From Streptomyces sp. ISL-100 (lineage in GTDB: Bacteria > Actinomycetota > Actinomycetes > Streptomycetales > Streptomycetaceae): a DNA stretch of 64,000 bases. Under the pieces are notes generated by a model. It ran no database searches. It saw nothing but the letters and a program-made list of their open reading frames with translations, and was not told where the DNA came from. Position 1 is the stretch's first letter. Every line of letters begins with the position of its first letter. The DNA is taken from NCBI RefSeq assembly GCF_018614615.1, contig NZ_JAGGOK010000043.1:1-64000 (forward strand), in the 5' to 3' direction. This document shows positions 15,122 through 23,858 of this stretch, in pieces. The position numbers were made by a program, and so were the translations under genes.

Positions 15122-16391
15122 GTCGTACCGCCTCCAGCACCATACGGTCGGTCAGACCGGCGTCCAGCAATGCCCTGACCCCGGCCGGGAACGTACGTAC
15201 CGGACGTGGCTGCGGCGGCGCGGCCACGCGGGCGGGAACCGCACCCCGGGCGAGCCAGGCCGCCCCCGTGGCCACCGCGAGTTCCGGCTCGGACACGTCC
15301 ATCACCGGCCGCCCCGAGCGGGCGGCCAGCAGCTCACCGACCATGGGAAGCCGGGAGCTGCCGCCCACCGGGACGATGAGGTCGAGATCCGCCCAGCCGA
15401 GGCCGTGGGACCGCAGCACCCGCTCGCACTCCGCGACGGTGTCCGACAGCAACGGACGGACAGCCTCCGTCAGCTCGGCCTGCGTGAGCGTCACCTCGAC
15501 CGGCGGATCGAGCATGGTGAGCAGATCGGTGTGCTCCGACGAGACGGACAGTTGCTGCTTGAACGCGGTGCACGCCTCCGCGAGCTGGGTCCTGCGGCGC
15601 AGCACCCCCGCCCCGCGGTCGTCCGCGTCGCTGTCACCGTCCGCGTCGCTGCCAGAAGAGCGCAGGGAGTCCAGGGCGGCGGCGGGACAGCGGTCCCGTA
15701 TCAGTCCGAGCACCGCCTGGTCGATGGCCAGCCCGCCGACATGGGGCAGACCGCCGGGGGAGCCGAGGACGGTGAAGCCGTCCCTCGTACCCCGGGCGAT
15801 CGCCAGGTCGAACGTACCGCCACCCAGGCCGTACACCAGGACGGTCCGTTCCCGGTCCATCCCATGGTCGTGCAGGGCGTAGACGGCGGCCGCCACCGGC
15901 TCGGTGTGCACCTCGACCGTCTCCGGCCGGAGGCCCGCGGCCTCGGCCGCGTTCAGCATGAGCCCCCGGCGAGCCCGCTCCCAGGTGGCCGGAACGGTGA
16001 TCCCCACCCGCTCCGGCTCGGCCCCGACCGCCCGGCGGGCCTGCTCCACGAGGAAGCCCAGAACCCGCGCGGTCAGCTCCTCGCTGCTGAACCTGCGCTC
16101 ACCGAGCCGGTGCGGGAACGGCTCGCCGAACTCCCGCTTGAATTCGGCCCGGAACCGCTCGGGGCGTCGCAGACGCGAGTTCTGGGCCGCCTGCCCGACC
16201 ACCGTCGATCCGTCGGGGAGCAGACACACGGCGCTGCGTACGGAGGTCGCCCCGTGAGCGCTGACGGGATCGCGTACCGGCAGCGGGGGGTGCCCCGGAC
16301 GCAGTACGACCAGGGCGGAGGCCCAGGTGCCGAAGTCGATGCCGTAGACCACGCCGCCGGTCGCGCCTCCACCGGTCGTGCCGCCGGTCAT
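15108..16391 (-). CDS. Hsp70-like ATPase lacking a normal substrate-binding domain
   Basis: A 427-residue protein consisting almost only of an Hsp70/actin-fold ATPase domain. Phosphate-1 motif GIDFGT is at 17-22, phosphate-2 GLGGGTFD at 188-195 and the adenosine motif VGGSSR at 342-347. DnaK proteins are about 600 residues; here only about 45 residues, Pro/Arg-rich, follow the ATPase domain, so no beta-sandwich substrate domain or lid is encoded. An acidic insert (SGSDADGDSDADDRG) lies near residue 250. Start and stop overlap neighbours (ATGA with the GTPase gene). It probably acts as a nucleotide-dependent switch within this system rather than a general chaperone. Confidence 0.88.
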   Translation of the reverse strand: MTGGTTGGGATGGVVYGIDFGTWASALVVLRPGHPPLPVRDPVSAHGATSVRSAVCLLPDGSTVVGQAAQNSRLRRPERFRAEFKREFGEPFPHRLGERRFSSEELTARVLGFLVEQARRAVGAEPERVGITVPATWERARRGLMLNAAEAAGLRPETVEVHTEPVAAAVYALHDHGMDRERTVLVYGLGGGTFDLAIARGTRDGFTVLGSPGGLPHVGGLAIDQAVLGLIRDRCPAAALDSLRSSGSDADGDSDADDRGAGVLRRRTQLAEACTAFKQQLSVSSEHTDLLTMLDPPVEVTLTQAELTEAVRPLLSDTVAECERVLRSHGLGWADLDLIVPVGGSSRLPMVGELLAARSGRPVMDVSEPELAVATGAAWLARGAVPARVAAPPQPRPVRTFPAGVRALLDAGLTDRMVLEAVRRART

Positions 16392-18580
16392 GGCGTGTCG
16401 AACTGGTCGGGGTCGAAGGACGCGCCGATCGCCGGCGGGAGGGTGGTGTCGATCACCGGCGGCCCGGACATCGCATCCACCCCGGAGGCATCGGTGGGGC
16501 CCTGGCCGGGGACGGCGGTCGCCGCGCCGGCGGGGGAGTCCGGGCCGAGCGCGTGCAGAGCGGCGTCCAGGGCGAGGTCCACCGCGACCTCGCCGGCCAC
16601 CGTGGCCGCCGTGACCCCGGCCATGGCGGCGACCGGGGAGGACGCGGTTCGCTGCGGTGTCCCGGGCGGCGCCAACCGCGTGGCCAGGACCGCCGGTCCC
16701 GGCCGGGGCCGGGAGGGCGCTGCCGACCGCATGGCCAGGCGGTCCACACGGGAGCGCAGCCGGTCGAGCTCGCCCTGCAGCCGACGGTAGCGCTCCTGGC
16801 GGGCCAACAGCTCGCCGCGCCTTCGCGTCTGGGTCTCCTTGGTCTGCCGGCTCGCCTCCTGGAGCCTGCGACCGGACTCGGCGAGTGACTCCTGCTGGGC
16901 CGCGAGCTGCGCGTTCAGCTCCTTGACCATGGACTGGGCGATATCCCCGTACGCCTGTTGGAAGGAGTCGCAGGCATGCCGCCGGTTGGCGGCGATCTCC
17001 TGGCAGACCAGCTGCAGCAGCCGCGCGTCACGCTCGCGCTGGGCCCGCTCGCGCAGATCCTGCCGGTGGTTACGGAAACCCTGCACGACGCCCGCGATCC
17101 ACAGCCCGCCTCCCACGGCCATGCCGCTGAACGGTTCGATCATGGCGACGGCGGCTCCCGCGCCGAGTCCGGCCATCCCGGTGGACCAACTGGCACGGAG
17201 CTGGTCGAAGACACGGGCGGGCCGGACGTTCAGCGGCACGGTGGGGACCGTGATGCTGGGGGTGAAGGGCGGTTGGGATGCCTCGGGTGAAGTGAGGCGG
17301 AGACTGGTGTGCCGGGCGAACTCCGCCATGATCTGCATGGCCACGCCGGCCAGCCGGTCATGTGCCTCGGTGAGCGCCCCGTGCATGCCGGAGGCGACCG
17401 CGCCGATGAGCTCGTCCGAGCCCGGGTCGGCCCCGGCGGACACCTGCTCCTGGTAGCCGCGCAGCACAGCGTCGAAGGCGTCCTGCAGCGCGGCGCGGGT
17501 CTGCCGGGTGTCCACCTCGAGGCGCCGGGTCAGCTCGGAGCGCCAGCTCGCGCTGCCGGAACTCAGCTCCGCGAGCCGGGCGGTGGTCTCCTCGACCTGG
17601 CCGCGGATCCTCCGCAGGGACGCGTCGGACTCCAGCGCGGCCAGTTCGTTCACCAGCGGCGACCCTGCCGTCGCCAGGGAGTCGCCCAGCCCGTCCAGCG
17701 CCCGCCGCAGCTGTGCCGCGCAACTCGTGGCGGCGAGCCCGTCCCACAACTCGCGGTCCAGTTCCGGGAAACCCGAGTCGGTGAGCAGCTGATCGTCGGT
17801 GCGGTCCCGGAGCCACTTGAGCTTGCGGAACGAGGACACGGGCACGATCACCAGGCTGTCGGCCGGCCTCCCCAGGCGTCCGGCGAGCTTCTCGCGGGCG
17901 CCCGCGACCACCGGACCGGCATCGCGCACCTTGTCGGTCTTGGTGACAGCGGTGACGACCACCTCGCACTTCTCCAGAGCCTCGCTCAGGAAGTCCAGCT
18001 CGTACGTGGCGAGCGGCTCGATCGCGTCGCAGACGAAGACCAGCCCGTCGGCCCGCTCCAGGAAGGCGCGGGTGGCCGCTGTGTGTTCACCGTTGACGCT
18101 GCCGACACCAGGGGTGTCGACGACCACCAGTCCCCCTTCCAGCTGGGGCACCGGGGCCTGGACCTCGACCAGCCGGACCTTCTTGTGATTGCCGGGGTTG
18201 CCCTGCTCAGTGACGTACGCGGGAAGCTCCGCGAGCGTCAGCTCCAGCCGCCGGGTGGCGCCCCCGCCACCCGGGTCCCCGAGGTGCACCACCGCACGCT
18301 CCTCGGTACCCCATGCCAGCGTGGAGACCACACAGGTGGCCACATCGACGTCGACCGGAAACAGGCCGGGCCGTTCCACCAGGGCATTGAGCAGCGACGA
18401 CTTGCCGCGCTTGTACTCACCGACCACCACCACATGGCAGGTGCCGGCCTCCAGGCGCTCCCTGGACCGCGCGAGCAACTCGCGCCGACGGGGGCCGAGC
18501 TCGTCCAGCAGCTCGTCGAGGACTCTCGGGTAGGCGGCCAGCACGTCGGTACGCAGACGGCTGATTGCGTTGTCCCGCAT
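16388..18580 (-). CDS. Dynamin-like GTPase with a membrane-inserting segment
   Basis: A 730-residue bacterial dynamin-type protein. The GTPase domain has the P-loop GEYKRGKS (54-61), switch motif DTPGVGS (155-161) and G4 motif TKTD (213-216). A helical stalk-like region follows. At about 468-501 there is a Gly/Ala-rich hydrophobic stretch (GMAGLGAGAAVAM and GMAVGGGLWIAGVV) like the membrane paddle of bacterial dynamins, then a long Gln/Arg/Glu-rich coiled coil (about 505-640) and a disordered Pro-rich tail. Bacterial dynamins remodel or protect membranes, and some limit phage damage. It is translationally coupled to the Hsp70-like gene and starts six bases before the 207-residue protein's stop. 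Confidence 0.85.
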   Translation of the reverse strand: MRDNAISRLRTDVLAAYPRVLDELLDELGPRRRELLARSRERLEAGTCHVVVVGEYKRGKSSLLNALVERPGLFPVDVDVATCVVSTLAWGTEERAVVHLGDPGGGGATRRLELTLAELPAYVTEQGNPGNHKKVRLVEVQAPVPQLEGGLVVVDTPGVGSVNGEHTAATRAFLERADGLVFVCDAIEPLATYELDFLSEALEKCEVVVTAVTKTDKVRDAGPVVAGAREKLAGRLGRPADSLVIVPVSSFRKLKWLRDRTDDQLLTDSGFPELDRELWDGLAATSCAAQLRRALDGLGDSLATAGSPLVNELAALESDASLRRIRGQVEETTARLAELSSGSASWRSELTRRLEVDTRQTRAALQDAFDAVLRGYQEQVSAGADPGSDELIGAVASGMHGALTEAHDRLAGVAMQIMAEFARHTSLRLTSPEASQPPFTPSITVPTVPLNVRPARVFDQLRASWSTGMAGLGAGAAVAMIEPFSGMAVGGGLWIAGVVQGFRNHRQDLRERAQRERDARLLQLVCQEIAANRRHACDSFQQAYGDIAQSMVKELNAQLAAQQESLAESGRRLQEASRQTKETQTRRRGELLARQERYRRLQGELDRLRSRVDRLAMRSAAPSRPRPGPAVLATRLAPPGTPQRTASSPVAAMAGVTAATVAGEVAVDLALDAALHALGPDSPAGAATAVPGQGPTDASGVDAMSGPPVIDTTLPPAIGASFDPDQFDTP

Positions 18581-18586
18581 GGTGGT

Positions 18587-19210
18587 TCACCCTTCGTCGG
18601 GCAGATGGTCGCCGGGCAGGTACTGCCGGAGGAACTTCGGCGCGAGTCGCCGGTAGGAAGGGACGAGGCAGGGCTCCAGCAGCCGGCCCAGCAGCTCCCG
18701 GAACTCCGCGGTCACCGCCGCGTCGGGCTGCCGCCCGAGCGAGAACGCGGCGAAGAGTTCGTCGTACAGGCTGAACAACCGGGTCCGCAGCGCGCGGTAT
18801 CCGGCGTTCGACAGCCCCTCGACGGCGGGGTGGGGGAAGCGGCCGATCGGGTGCGCCCACTCCTGCCGGGAGCGGTGCGGCTCCTTGAAGCGCAGATCGG
18901 TGTACTCGACGAGGCGCCCGGTCGACCAGCCGACGGTGGCCGTGGCGATCGGAGGGAAGAGGTCGGCGCCGCCGGCCGGGTCGGGACGCAGGACGAAAAG
19001 CGGCAGCCGGGCGAAGACCCGCGGCTCGCCGTCCTGGATCACGGCGATCGGAACGGGCCAGCCGATGCCGCACTCCATGGGCGCGAGCTCGGACAAGATC
19101 CGTGAGCGGCGCAGTGTCCTGACGAGGTACTCGCAGCGCGGCAGTCGACGATCGACGCGACTCGTGCCGGGCTCGATACGGGTCCTCATGCCGGGCTCGG
19201 TACGGCTCAC
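18587..19210 (-). CDS. Protein of unknown function in the GTPase operon
   Basis: A 207-residue protein I do not recognise. Its GTG start overlaps the preceding stop (GTGA), so it is translationally coupled; a Met at 19189 is an alternative. The N-terminus is basic, the middle is a beta-like segment (GWPVPIAVIQDGEPRVFARL, then VGWSTGRLVEYTDL), and the C-terminal third is helical. No signal peptide, membrane segment or catalytic motif is apparent. The position between a dynamin-like GTPase and a peptidase suggests a dedicated partner of one of these. Confidence 0.75.
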   Translation of the reverse strand: MSRTEPGMRTRIEPGTSRVDRRLPRCEYLVRTLRRSRILSELAPMECGIGWPVPIAVIQDGEPRVFARLPLFVLRPDPAGGADLFPPIATATVGWSTGRLVEYTDLRFKEPHRSRQEWAHPIGRFPHPAVEGLSNAGYRALRTRLFSLYDELFAAFSLGRQPDAAVTAEFRELLGRLLEPCLVPSYRRLAPKFLRQYLPGDHLPDEG

Positions 19211-20025
19211 GGTGAGACCGCCCCGGGGGTACCGGCCGCCACCAGCAGGTTGCCGGAGTCCTGCCACGCGCCCATGAACTCGTCCAGCGGGACCGCCAGA
19301 CCCTGGCCGTCCGGATGCCCCGAGTCGTTGAGTATCACCATCGGGTTGGCCGGGTCGCTGTGGTCGAAGCCGGTGACCCACACGGCATGGTCGGCGTCCT
19401 GACCCGGAATGCCCGGCACACCGCCCACGGGGTCGTCCGCCGGGTCGTACCCAGCGGTCCAGATCTCACTGGAGTCGACCCCCACGATGGCCGCCCCGCC
19501 GCTCGAGACCACCTGCTCCAGCTGCTCCAGCGACGCCCCCTCCACATGCTCGACCGGGACACCGTGGTGCTCCAGGAGATTCCCCACATCGGCGGGCGCG
19601 GTACCGGAACCGTCGAACCAGCCCATGCTCGCCGCCTCCTGGGTGAGCTGCTCCTCACTGAACTCCTGGCCGGTGAGATAGGTGAGGACCATGCCCTGCG
19701 CACCGATGGCACAGGCTCCCTCACCGGTGTGCGGCCGCCACACCTCCATGGCCTCAGCCGGAGTTCCGGAGACGGCCGCGGGATCGCTCTGCGCCGGATC
19801 GAAGTTCGGCAGGTCGGGGACCGCGCCCGGCGGGCCGAGGGCCGGACCGGGGTACGGCGCCTCCGTTCCGGAGCCGTCGTAGGGGATTGCCAGAGCCGCC
19901 GGGTCCACCGGGTCGCCCAGAAGCATTTCGTCCGTCAGATTGACCGGGGACGACGTATCCGTGTAGTCGGTGAGGTCCACCTCGGACGCGGCCCCGGCGC
20001 CCGGGTCGTACGGTTCCCAGCTCAT
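19207..20025 (-). CDS. C39-like papain-fold cysteine peptidase
   Basis: A 272-residue protein. The first 90 residues are acidic, Pro-rich and probably disordered. A papain/C39-like domain follows: nucleophile Cys105 in GEGACAIGAQGMVLTYLTG, His213 in DADHAVWVTGFD, and Asn233/Asp234 in ILNDSGHPDG. No signal peptide or transporter is encoded, so it likely acts in the cytoplasm as a peptidase or deconjugating enzyme rather than as a bacteriocin-processing domain. The ATG overlaps the upstream GTPase stop (ATGA). Within the operon it is a plausible effector held inactive until signalled. Confidence 0.75.
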   Translation of the reverse strand: MSWEPYDPGAGAASEVDLTDYTDTSSPVNLTDEMLLGDPVDPAALAIPYDGSGTEAPYPGPALGPPGAVPDLPNFDPAQSDPAAVSGTPAEAMEVWRPHTGEGACAIGAQGMVLTYLTGQEFSEEQLTQEAASMGWFDGSGTAPADVGNLLEHHGVPVEHVEGASLEQLEQVVSSGGAAIVGVDSSEIWTAGYDPADDPVGGVPGIPGQDADHAVWVTGFDHSDPANPMVILNDSGHPDGQGLAVPLDEFMGAWQDSGNLLVAAGTPGAVSP

Positions 20026-21728
20026 CGCCCCGTCCCTTCGGCGTCGTCCATCCCGTACAGCAGCTCCCGGGCCCGGCCGATCTGGTCCGCCACCCGCTCG
20101 TAGGAGCGCAGCACCGCCCTCGCCACGGAGAGCGTGGGCCGGTCGACCAGCGGGTCGCAGCACAGCCCGGCCCACTGGGCGGCGTGACGGCGGGCCGTCG
20201 CCAGCAGCGTGTCGACCGGTGTGCCGGCGGGCAGGCCCAGCCGGGCCGCACAGCTGGTGCCGTGTTCGCCGGTGACCGCCAGCAGCTGGGACTCCTGCTC
20301 CGCCGTCAGGTCGAGCCCGCCGTTGTAGTACGCGCCCAGTGCGGCCAGTTCCGCCGGCCCCGGGTCGGTGACCTGGAGCCGCTCCAGCCGAGCGGCCACC
20401 CGGTCCGCCGCGGCGGGCACCGGCCGCCCGGCGAGCTGCGCCGTGGCCCGCAGCCGGGACACCTCGTCGGCGATCTCGCGCCGGCCGTGGTCCAGCTTGA
20501 TCAGCCCGGCGCGGTTCCCGAAGTGCCGCAGGACGAGCTCCCGCAGTGCGAGTACGCCGCTGCGCTCCAGCAGAGTCCGGCGTACCGCGTCCTCACCCAG
20601 GCCCTCCCGCAGACAGCCGCAGGCCAGAAAGACCCCCCACGCCCCCATCCGGTCGACCAGACCGGCGCGGACCCCGGCCGGGACCGGCAGTTGGGGGTAC
20701 TCGCGGCCGCAGAAGAGACTGACGTCCTCCATGAGGTCCGCGAGCCGCCGGGGCGGCACCTTCGCCAGCTCCGACAGTGGTCCGAACGCCTCCGACGGCA
20801 TGCGTTGGGCGGCGATGCCGAGCAGACCCGCGACGGGCACGACCGTGCGGAACACCCTCCGCACGGCGGGCCGTTGCGCGTACGAGTCGGCAATGCGGCG
20901 GGCCGTCACCATCGGGTCGTAGTCCAAGGGGTCGGCTGGCATCCCGTCGGGACCGGTTTCCCCCACCGGAGGCCAGTACTGGTCGCTGCGCGACAGCACC
21001 CCGAACGCCTTCAGCGGGCTCACGACCGCCCCGTACGCCCCGGCGAAGCTGTCGACCGCCTGCTGGTCGGCCCGTCCCAGACCACGGCTGAAGACGAAGA
21101 CGACGGCGTCGGCCCGGTCCATCTCGGCCGCGCTCAGGGCGTGCACCGACCGGGCGTCCCCGCCCAGCTCCTCGAGCAACCGGGCGGCGTCCTCCCGCTC
21201 CACCGGATCGTCGATGCCGAGGAAGGACAGCGTGTTGCCGGCGTCCGTCCCGTGCACACTGCCCAGCCCCGGAGTGTCCACGATCCGGAACCGGCGCAGC
21301 AGAGCGCTGGGCCGGCCCACCTCGACCTTGCGAATGGCACGCAGCTGCCGCAGCCCTCCGGCGTCGCGCACGGTCAGCCGGGACAGCGCATCGGGCGGCC
21401 ACTCCTCGGCCGGACGGCCGTCCTTGAAATGGACCAGCAGCCGCGGCCGCTCCGCGTGGTGGAACTCGGAGACATTGAAAGTGAGTTCCAGCTGACCGGT
21501 CTCACAGACCTCCTCGCCGAGCAGCGCGTTGACCAGCGTCGACTTGCCGCGTTTGATCTGGCCGGCCACGGCCACCCGCATGGGCTGCGCCATGCGGGCC
21601 CGTGCGGTGCGCAGGATGGCAGGGAGGTTGCCGGCCTCCGATCCCGCAGGGCCGAGGTCCTCGGCAATCCGGGCGAACACCCGGCCGTGGGGGCCTGCGA
21701 CGTCCGCCGGAACGAAGGTGTCTGTCAC
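20022..21728 (-). CDS. Second dynamin-family GTPase
   Basis: A 568-residue GTPase distinct from the 730-residue paralogue. P-loop GQIKRGKST is at 56-64, DTPGLGS at 151-157 and a G4-like SRSD at 246-249. The switch region contains a long insert around 160-205. The C-terminal half is helical, with no obvious hydrophobic paddle, so it may work as the soluble partner in a two-dynamin pair; bacterial dynamins are often encoded as adjacent unequal pairs. GTG start, four bases after the kinase stop. Confidence 0.83.
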   Translation of the reverse strand: MTDTFVPADVAGPHGRVFARIAEDLGPAGSEAGNLPAILRTARARMAQPMRVAVAGQIKRGKSTLVNALLGEEVCETGQLELTFNVSEFHHAERPRLLVHFKDGRPAEEWPPDALSRLTVRDAGGLRQLRAIRKVEVGRPSALLRRFRIVDTPGLGSVHGTDAGNTLSFLGIDDPVEREDAARLLEELGGDARSVHALSAAEMDRADAVVFVFSRGLGRADQQAVDSFAGAYGAVVSPLKAFGVLSRSDQYWPPVGETGPDGMPADPLDYDPMVTARRIADSYAQRPAVRRVFRTVVPVAGLLGIAAQRMPSEAFGPLSELAKVPPRRLADLMEDVSLFCGREYPQLPVPAGVRAGLVDRMGAWGVFLACGCLREGLGEDAVRRTLLERSGVLALRELVLRHFGNRAGLIKLDHGRREIADEVSRLRATAQLAGRPVPAAADRVAARLERLQVTDPGPAELAALGAYYNGGLDLTAEQESQLLAVTGEHGTSCAARLGLPAGTPVDTLLATARRHAAQWAGLCCDPLVDRPTLSVARAVLRSYERVADQIGRARELLYGMDDAEGTGR

Positions 21729-21732
21729 GCCG

Positions 21733-22947
21733 TCACACCCCCCAGTGGATACGCAGGAGGAAGAACAGCACCACGGCCACGCCGATCAGGAGGGGCTTGA
21801 TCCAGTCCGACCAGGGGTCGCCGGCCGTTTCCTTCGGCGGCTCCGGCTGTTGTGGCGGGTTGCCGGGTGGCGGCGGCGGAAAGGCGGTGCGAGGCGACGG
21901 CGGCGCCGACTGCGGCGCGTTGAAGGCGTCGTGCCCCGTCGCGTCGGCCCGGTGGCACCACGGACACCTCGTCAGATGGGCCCCGTGGGCGTGCCTCGGC
22001 CGGCGCGGGCAGATCGTGATCGCGCCCTCTGCCCGCGACTCCTCCAGGGCCGCGAGCCACTGACGTGACGTCGGTCGCTGCGCCGTGTCACCCAGCCCGG
22101 GCCCGAACGCCTGGCGGGCCAGCGCCAGCACGGCCGGCGGCAGCACCGTCGGATCGAGCATGCCGCGCGGTACGTTTACCGATTCCGGCCGTACGACGAA
22201 CGAGAGGCTGGCCGAGATGTTGTCCGAGACCTGTACGCCGTCCTCGCTGTCCCGTGGCACCCCGCCGAACGGGTGGTACCCGGCGGTCAGCAGCTGGTAG
22301 ACGAGTACCGCCAGCGCGAAGTCGTCGCTCGGCGCGCTTCCGGGCGCGCCCCGCAGCCGTTCCGGGGCGGCATAGTCGGGCGTGTGCAGGGTGGCCGGGA
22401 ACGCCTCACGGGTGGCCGGGGCGGTGAAGCCGATCGAGTCGCAGTCGAGGAACGTCGCGAAGCCACGCTGGTCGACGACGACGTTCTTCGCCGAGAAGTC
22501 GCCGATGACCAGGCCCTCGTGGTGCAGCCTGGCCGTCATGAACGCCAGGTTCCAGCAGATCCCGAGCAGGAACCGCCAGTCGGCCTCGGCCGGAAATCTC
22601 AGCAGCCGCTGTTCCCTGCTGAACAGCGCCATGAGCTGGATGTGTTCGGGTCCGGCGAAGCGCCCCATGCCGTAACCGAGGAAGCCGCCGTCCGTGCCGT
22701 GCACGAGTCCCACCGGCCAGGCCAGCTCAGGGGGTTGCCCACCGTTCACCGGGCGCCCGGCCAGCGGATTGAGCGCCAGCATCCGGCGCAGCCGGTCCTC
22801 GCGCGCGGCGTCGGGCTGGTGGTAGACCTTCACCACCAGGTCGTCGGCGCCCTCCACCGGATGGACGGCCGCCTCCAGGCCCGAGCCAAGCGGCGGGTCC
22901 AGGAGCACCACCGGCCGTCCGTCCAGAAGTACCTTCCGTCCCGTCAC
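21733..22947 (-). CDS. Protein kinase-like protein with zinc ribbon and C-terminal membrane anchor (TerY-P triad type)
   Basis: A 404-residue protein. A divergent Ser/Thr kinase domain covers residues 8-320: ATP Lys40 (DDLVVKVY), catalytic loop GDFSAKN with Asp150 and Asn155, and the DFG-equivalent LDCDS. A Cys/His cluster (CPRRPRHAHGAH then CPWC) resembles a zinc ribbon, followed by a Pro-rich linker and a transmembrane helix at about 386-401. A kinase, PP2C and VWA set defines the TerY-P triad described in Ter stress systems. GTG start overlapping the PP2C stop. It would phosphorylate operon partners at the membrane, reversed by the phosphatase. Confidence 0.82.
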   Translation of the reverse strand: MTGRKVLLDGRPVVLLDPPLGSGLEAAVHPVEGADDLVVKVYHQPDAAREDRLRRMLALNPLAGRPVNGGQPPELAWPVGLVHGTDGGFLGYGMGRFAGPEHIQLMALFSREQRLLRFPAEADWRFLLGICWNLAFMTARLHHEGLVIGDFSAKNVVVDQRGFATFLDCDSIGFTAPATREAFPATLHTPDYAAPERLRGAPGSAPSDDFALAVLVYQLLTAGYHPFGGVPRDSEDGVQVSDNISASLSFVVRPESVNVPRGMLDPTVLPPAVLALARQAFGPGLGDTAQRPTSRQWLAALEESRAEGAITICPRRPRHAHGAHLTRCPWCHRADATGHDAFNAPQSAPPSPRTAFPPPPPGNPPQQPEPPKETAGDPWSDWIKPLLIGVAVVLFFLLRIHWGV

Positions 22948-23834
22948 GGCAGCTTCCCTCCCTCCGGGCCGCCCGTCGTACGGACCGCCCGCACCAGCGT
23001 CTTGTCATCGGCATTGAGCGCGGTGAGCCGGTCGGACAGCAGCAGCGCCTCCAGCTCCCGCGCGTCGGCCCGCGGGTCCGGGCCCGGACGGTCCAGCGAG
23101 CGCAGCACCGAGGCGGCGAACGAGCGGTTGGCCAGCGGCACCGGTCCCTGTGCGCGGGACAGCGCGGCCTGCGCCAGACCGTCGGTGGAGAGCATGACGC
23201 CGTCGACACCGTCGTCCCGTACGCAGGCGATCCGCACCCTCAGCGCGGCATCCCGCGAACTGAGGAAGGTCGTCTCGTTGTCGTACTCGCTCTCCGACTC
23301 GGGCTGCGGCAGCAGATGGAACTGTGGTTCGCCGTTCTCCTCACCGGCCCGCAGCACCACGAATCCGTCCCCCAGCGAGGTGTAGCCCAGCCAGCCGGGA
23401 CCCAGCACCACCACGGTGAGGGTGGTGGCGAAGTCCGCCGGGCCACCCGTGCCGTCGCCGGACAGTTCCCATGTGCCGTCGAGGAACGCGTCCAGCACCT
23501 CCAGGAAGGCGCCCCGCAGCTGTATGCGGAGGTCCTCGGCGTCCCGCGGCGCCCCCTCCCGCTCACCCAGGCGCGCCCCGAACACCGACGTGGCCAGCCG
23601 CACTGCCAGCTGCGCACCCTCCTGCGACCGTGGTCTGCTGCCCGCGCCGTCCGCCACCGTCAGGACCGTGACTGGGGCATGGGGCGGGCCGGTGTGCGAC
23701 TGCCCCCAGGCGTCCTGGCACGGCATCCCCTGCTGGGCGTGCCGATATCCCTGCACGCTCATGCCGTGCACCCGCCACGACCCGCCCCGGACGCGTCCGC
23801 TTCCCGTTGCCCCCACCACCTCGATCGCCCTCAC
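22944..23834 (-). CDS. PP2C-type Ser/Thr phosphatase (TerY-P triad type)
   Basis: A 296-residue divergent PP2C. The metal-binding motif appears as VADGAGSRPRSQEGA, and later family segments are LGYTSLGDGFVVL and GVMLSTDGLAQ, with a final acidic patch NADDKTLV. It should dephosphorylate substrates of the adjacent kinase. GTG start; coupled to the kinase by overlap and 24 bases after the VWA gene. Confidence 0.85.
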   Translation of the reverse strand: MRAIEVVGATGSGRVRGGSWRVHGMSVQGYRHAQQGMPCQDAWGQSHTGPPHAPVTVLTVADGAGSRPRSQEGAQLAVRLATSVFGARLGEREGAPRDAEDLRIQLRGAFLEVLDAFLDGTWELSGDGTGGPADFATTLTVVVLGPGWLGYTSLGDGFVVLRAGEENGEPQFHLLPQPESESEYDNETTFLSSRDAALRVRIACVRDDGVDGVMLSTDGLAQAALSRAQGPVPLANRSFAASVLRSLDRPGPDPRADARELEALLLSDRLTALNADDKTLVRAVRTTGGPEGGKLP

Positions 23835-23858
23835 CTCTCACCCCTCGCCGCTCGTCGC

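Noticed and set aside
14949..16790. 613-residue plus-strand frame opposite the Hsp70-like gene
   Set aside because: Antisense shadow; the minus strand carries the full set of Hsp70 nucleotide motifs and exact overlaps with its neighbours.
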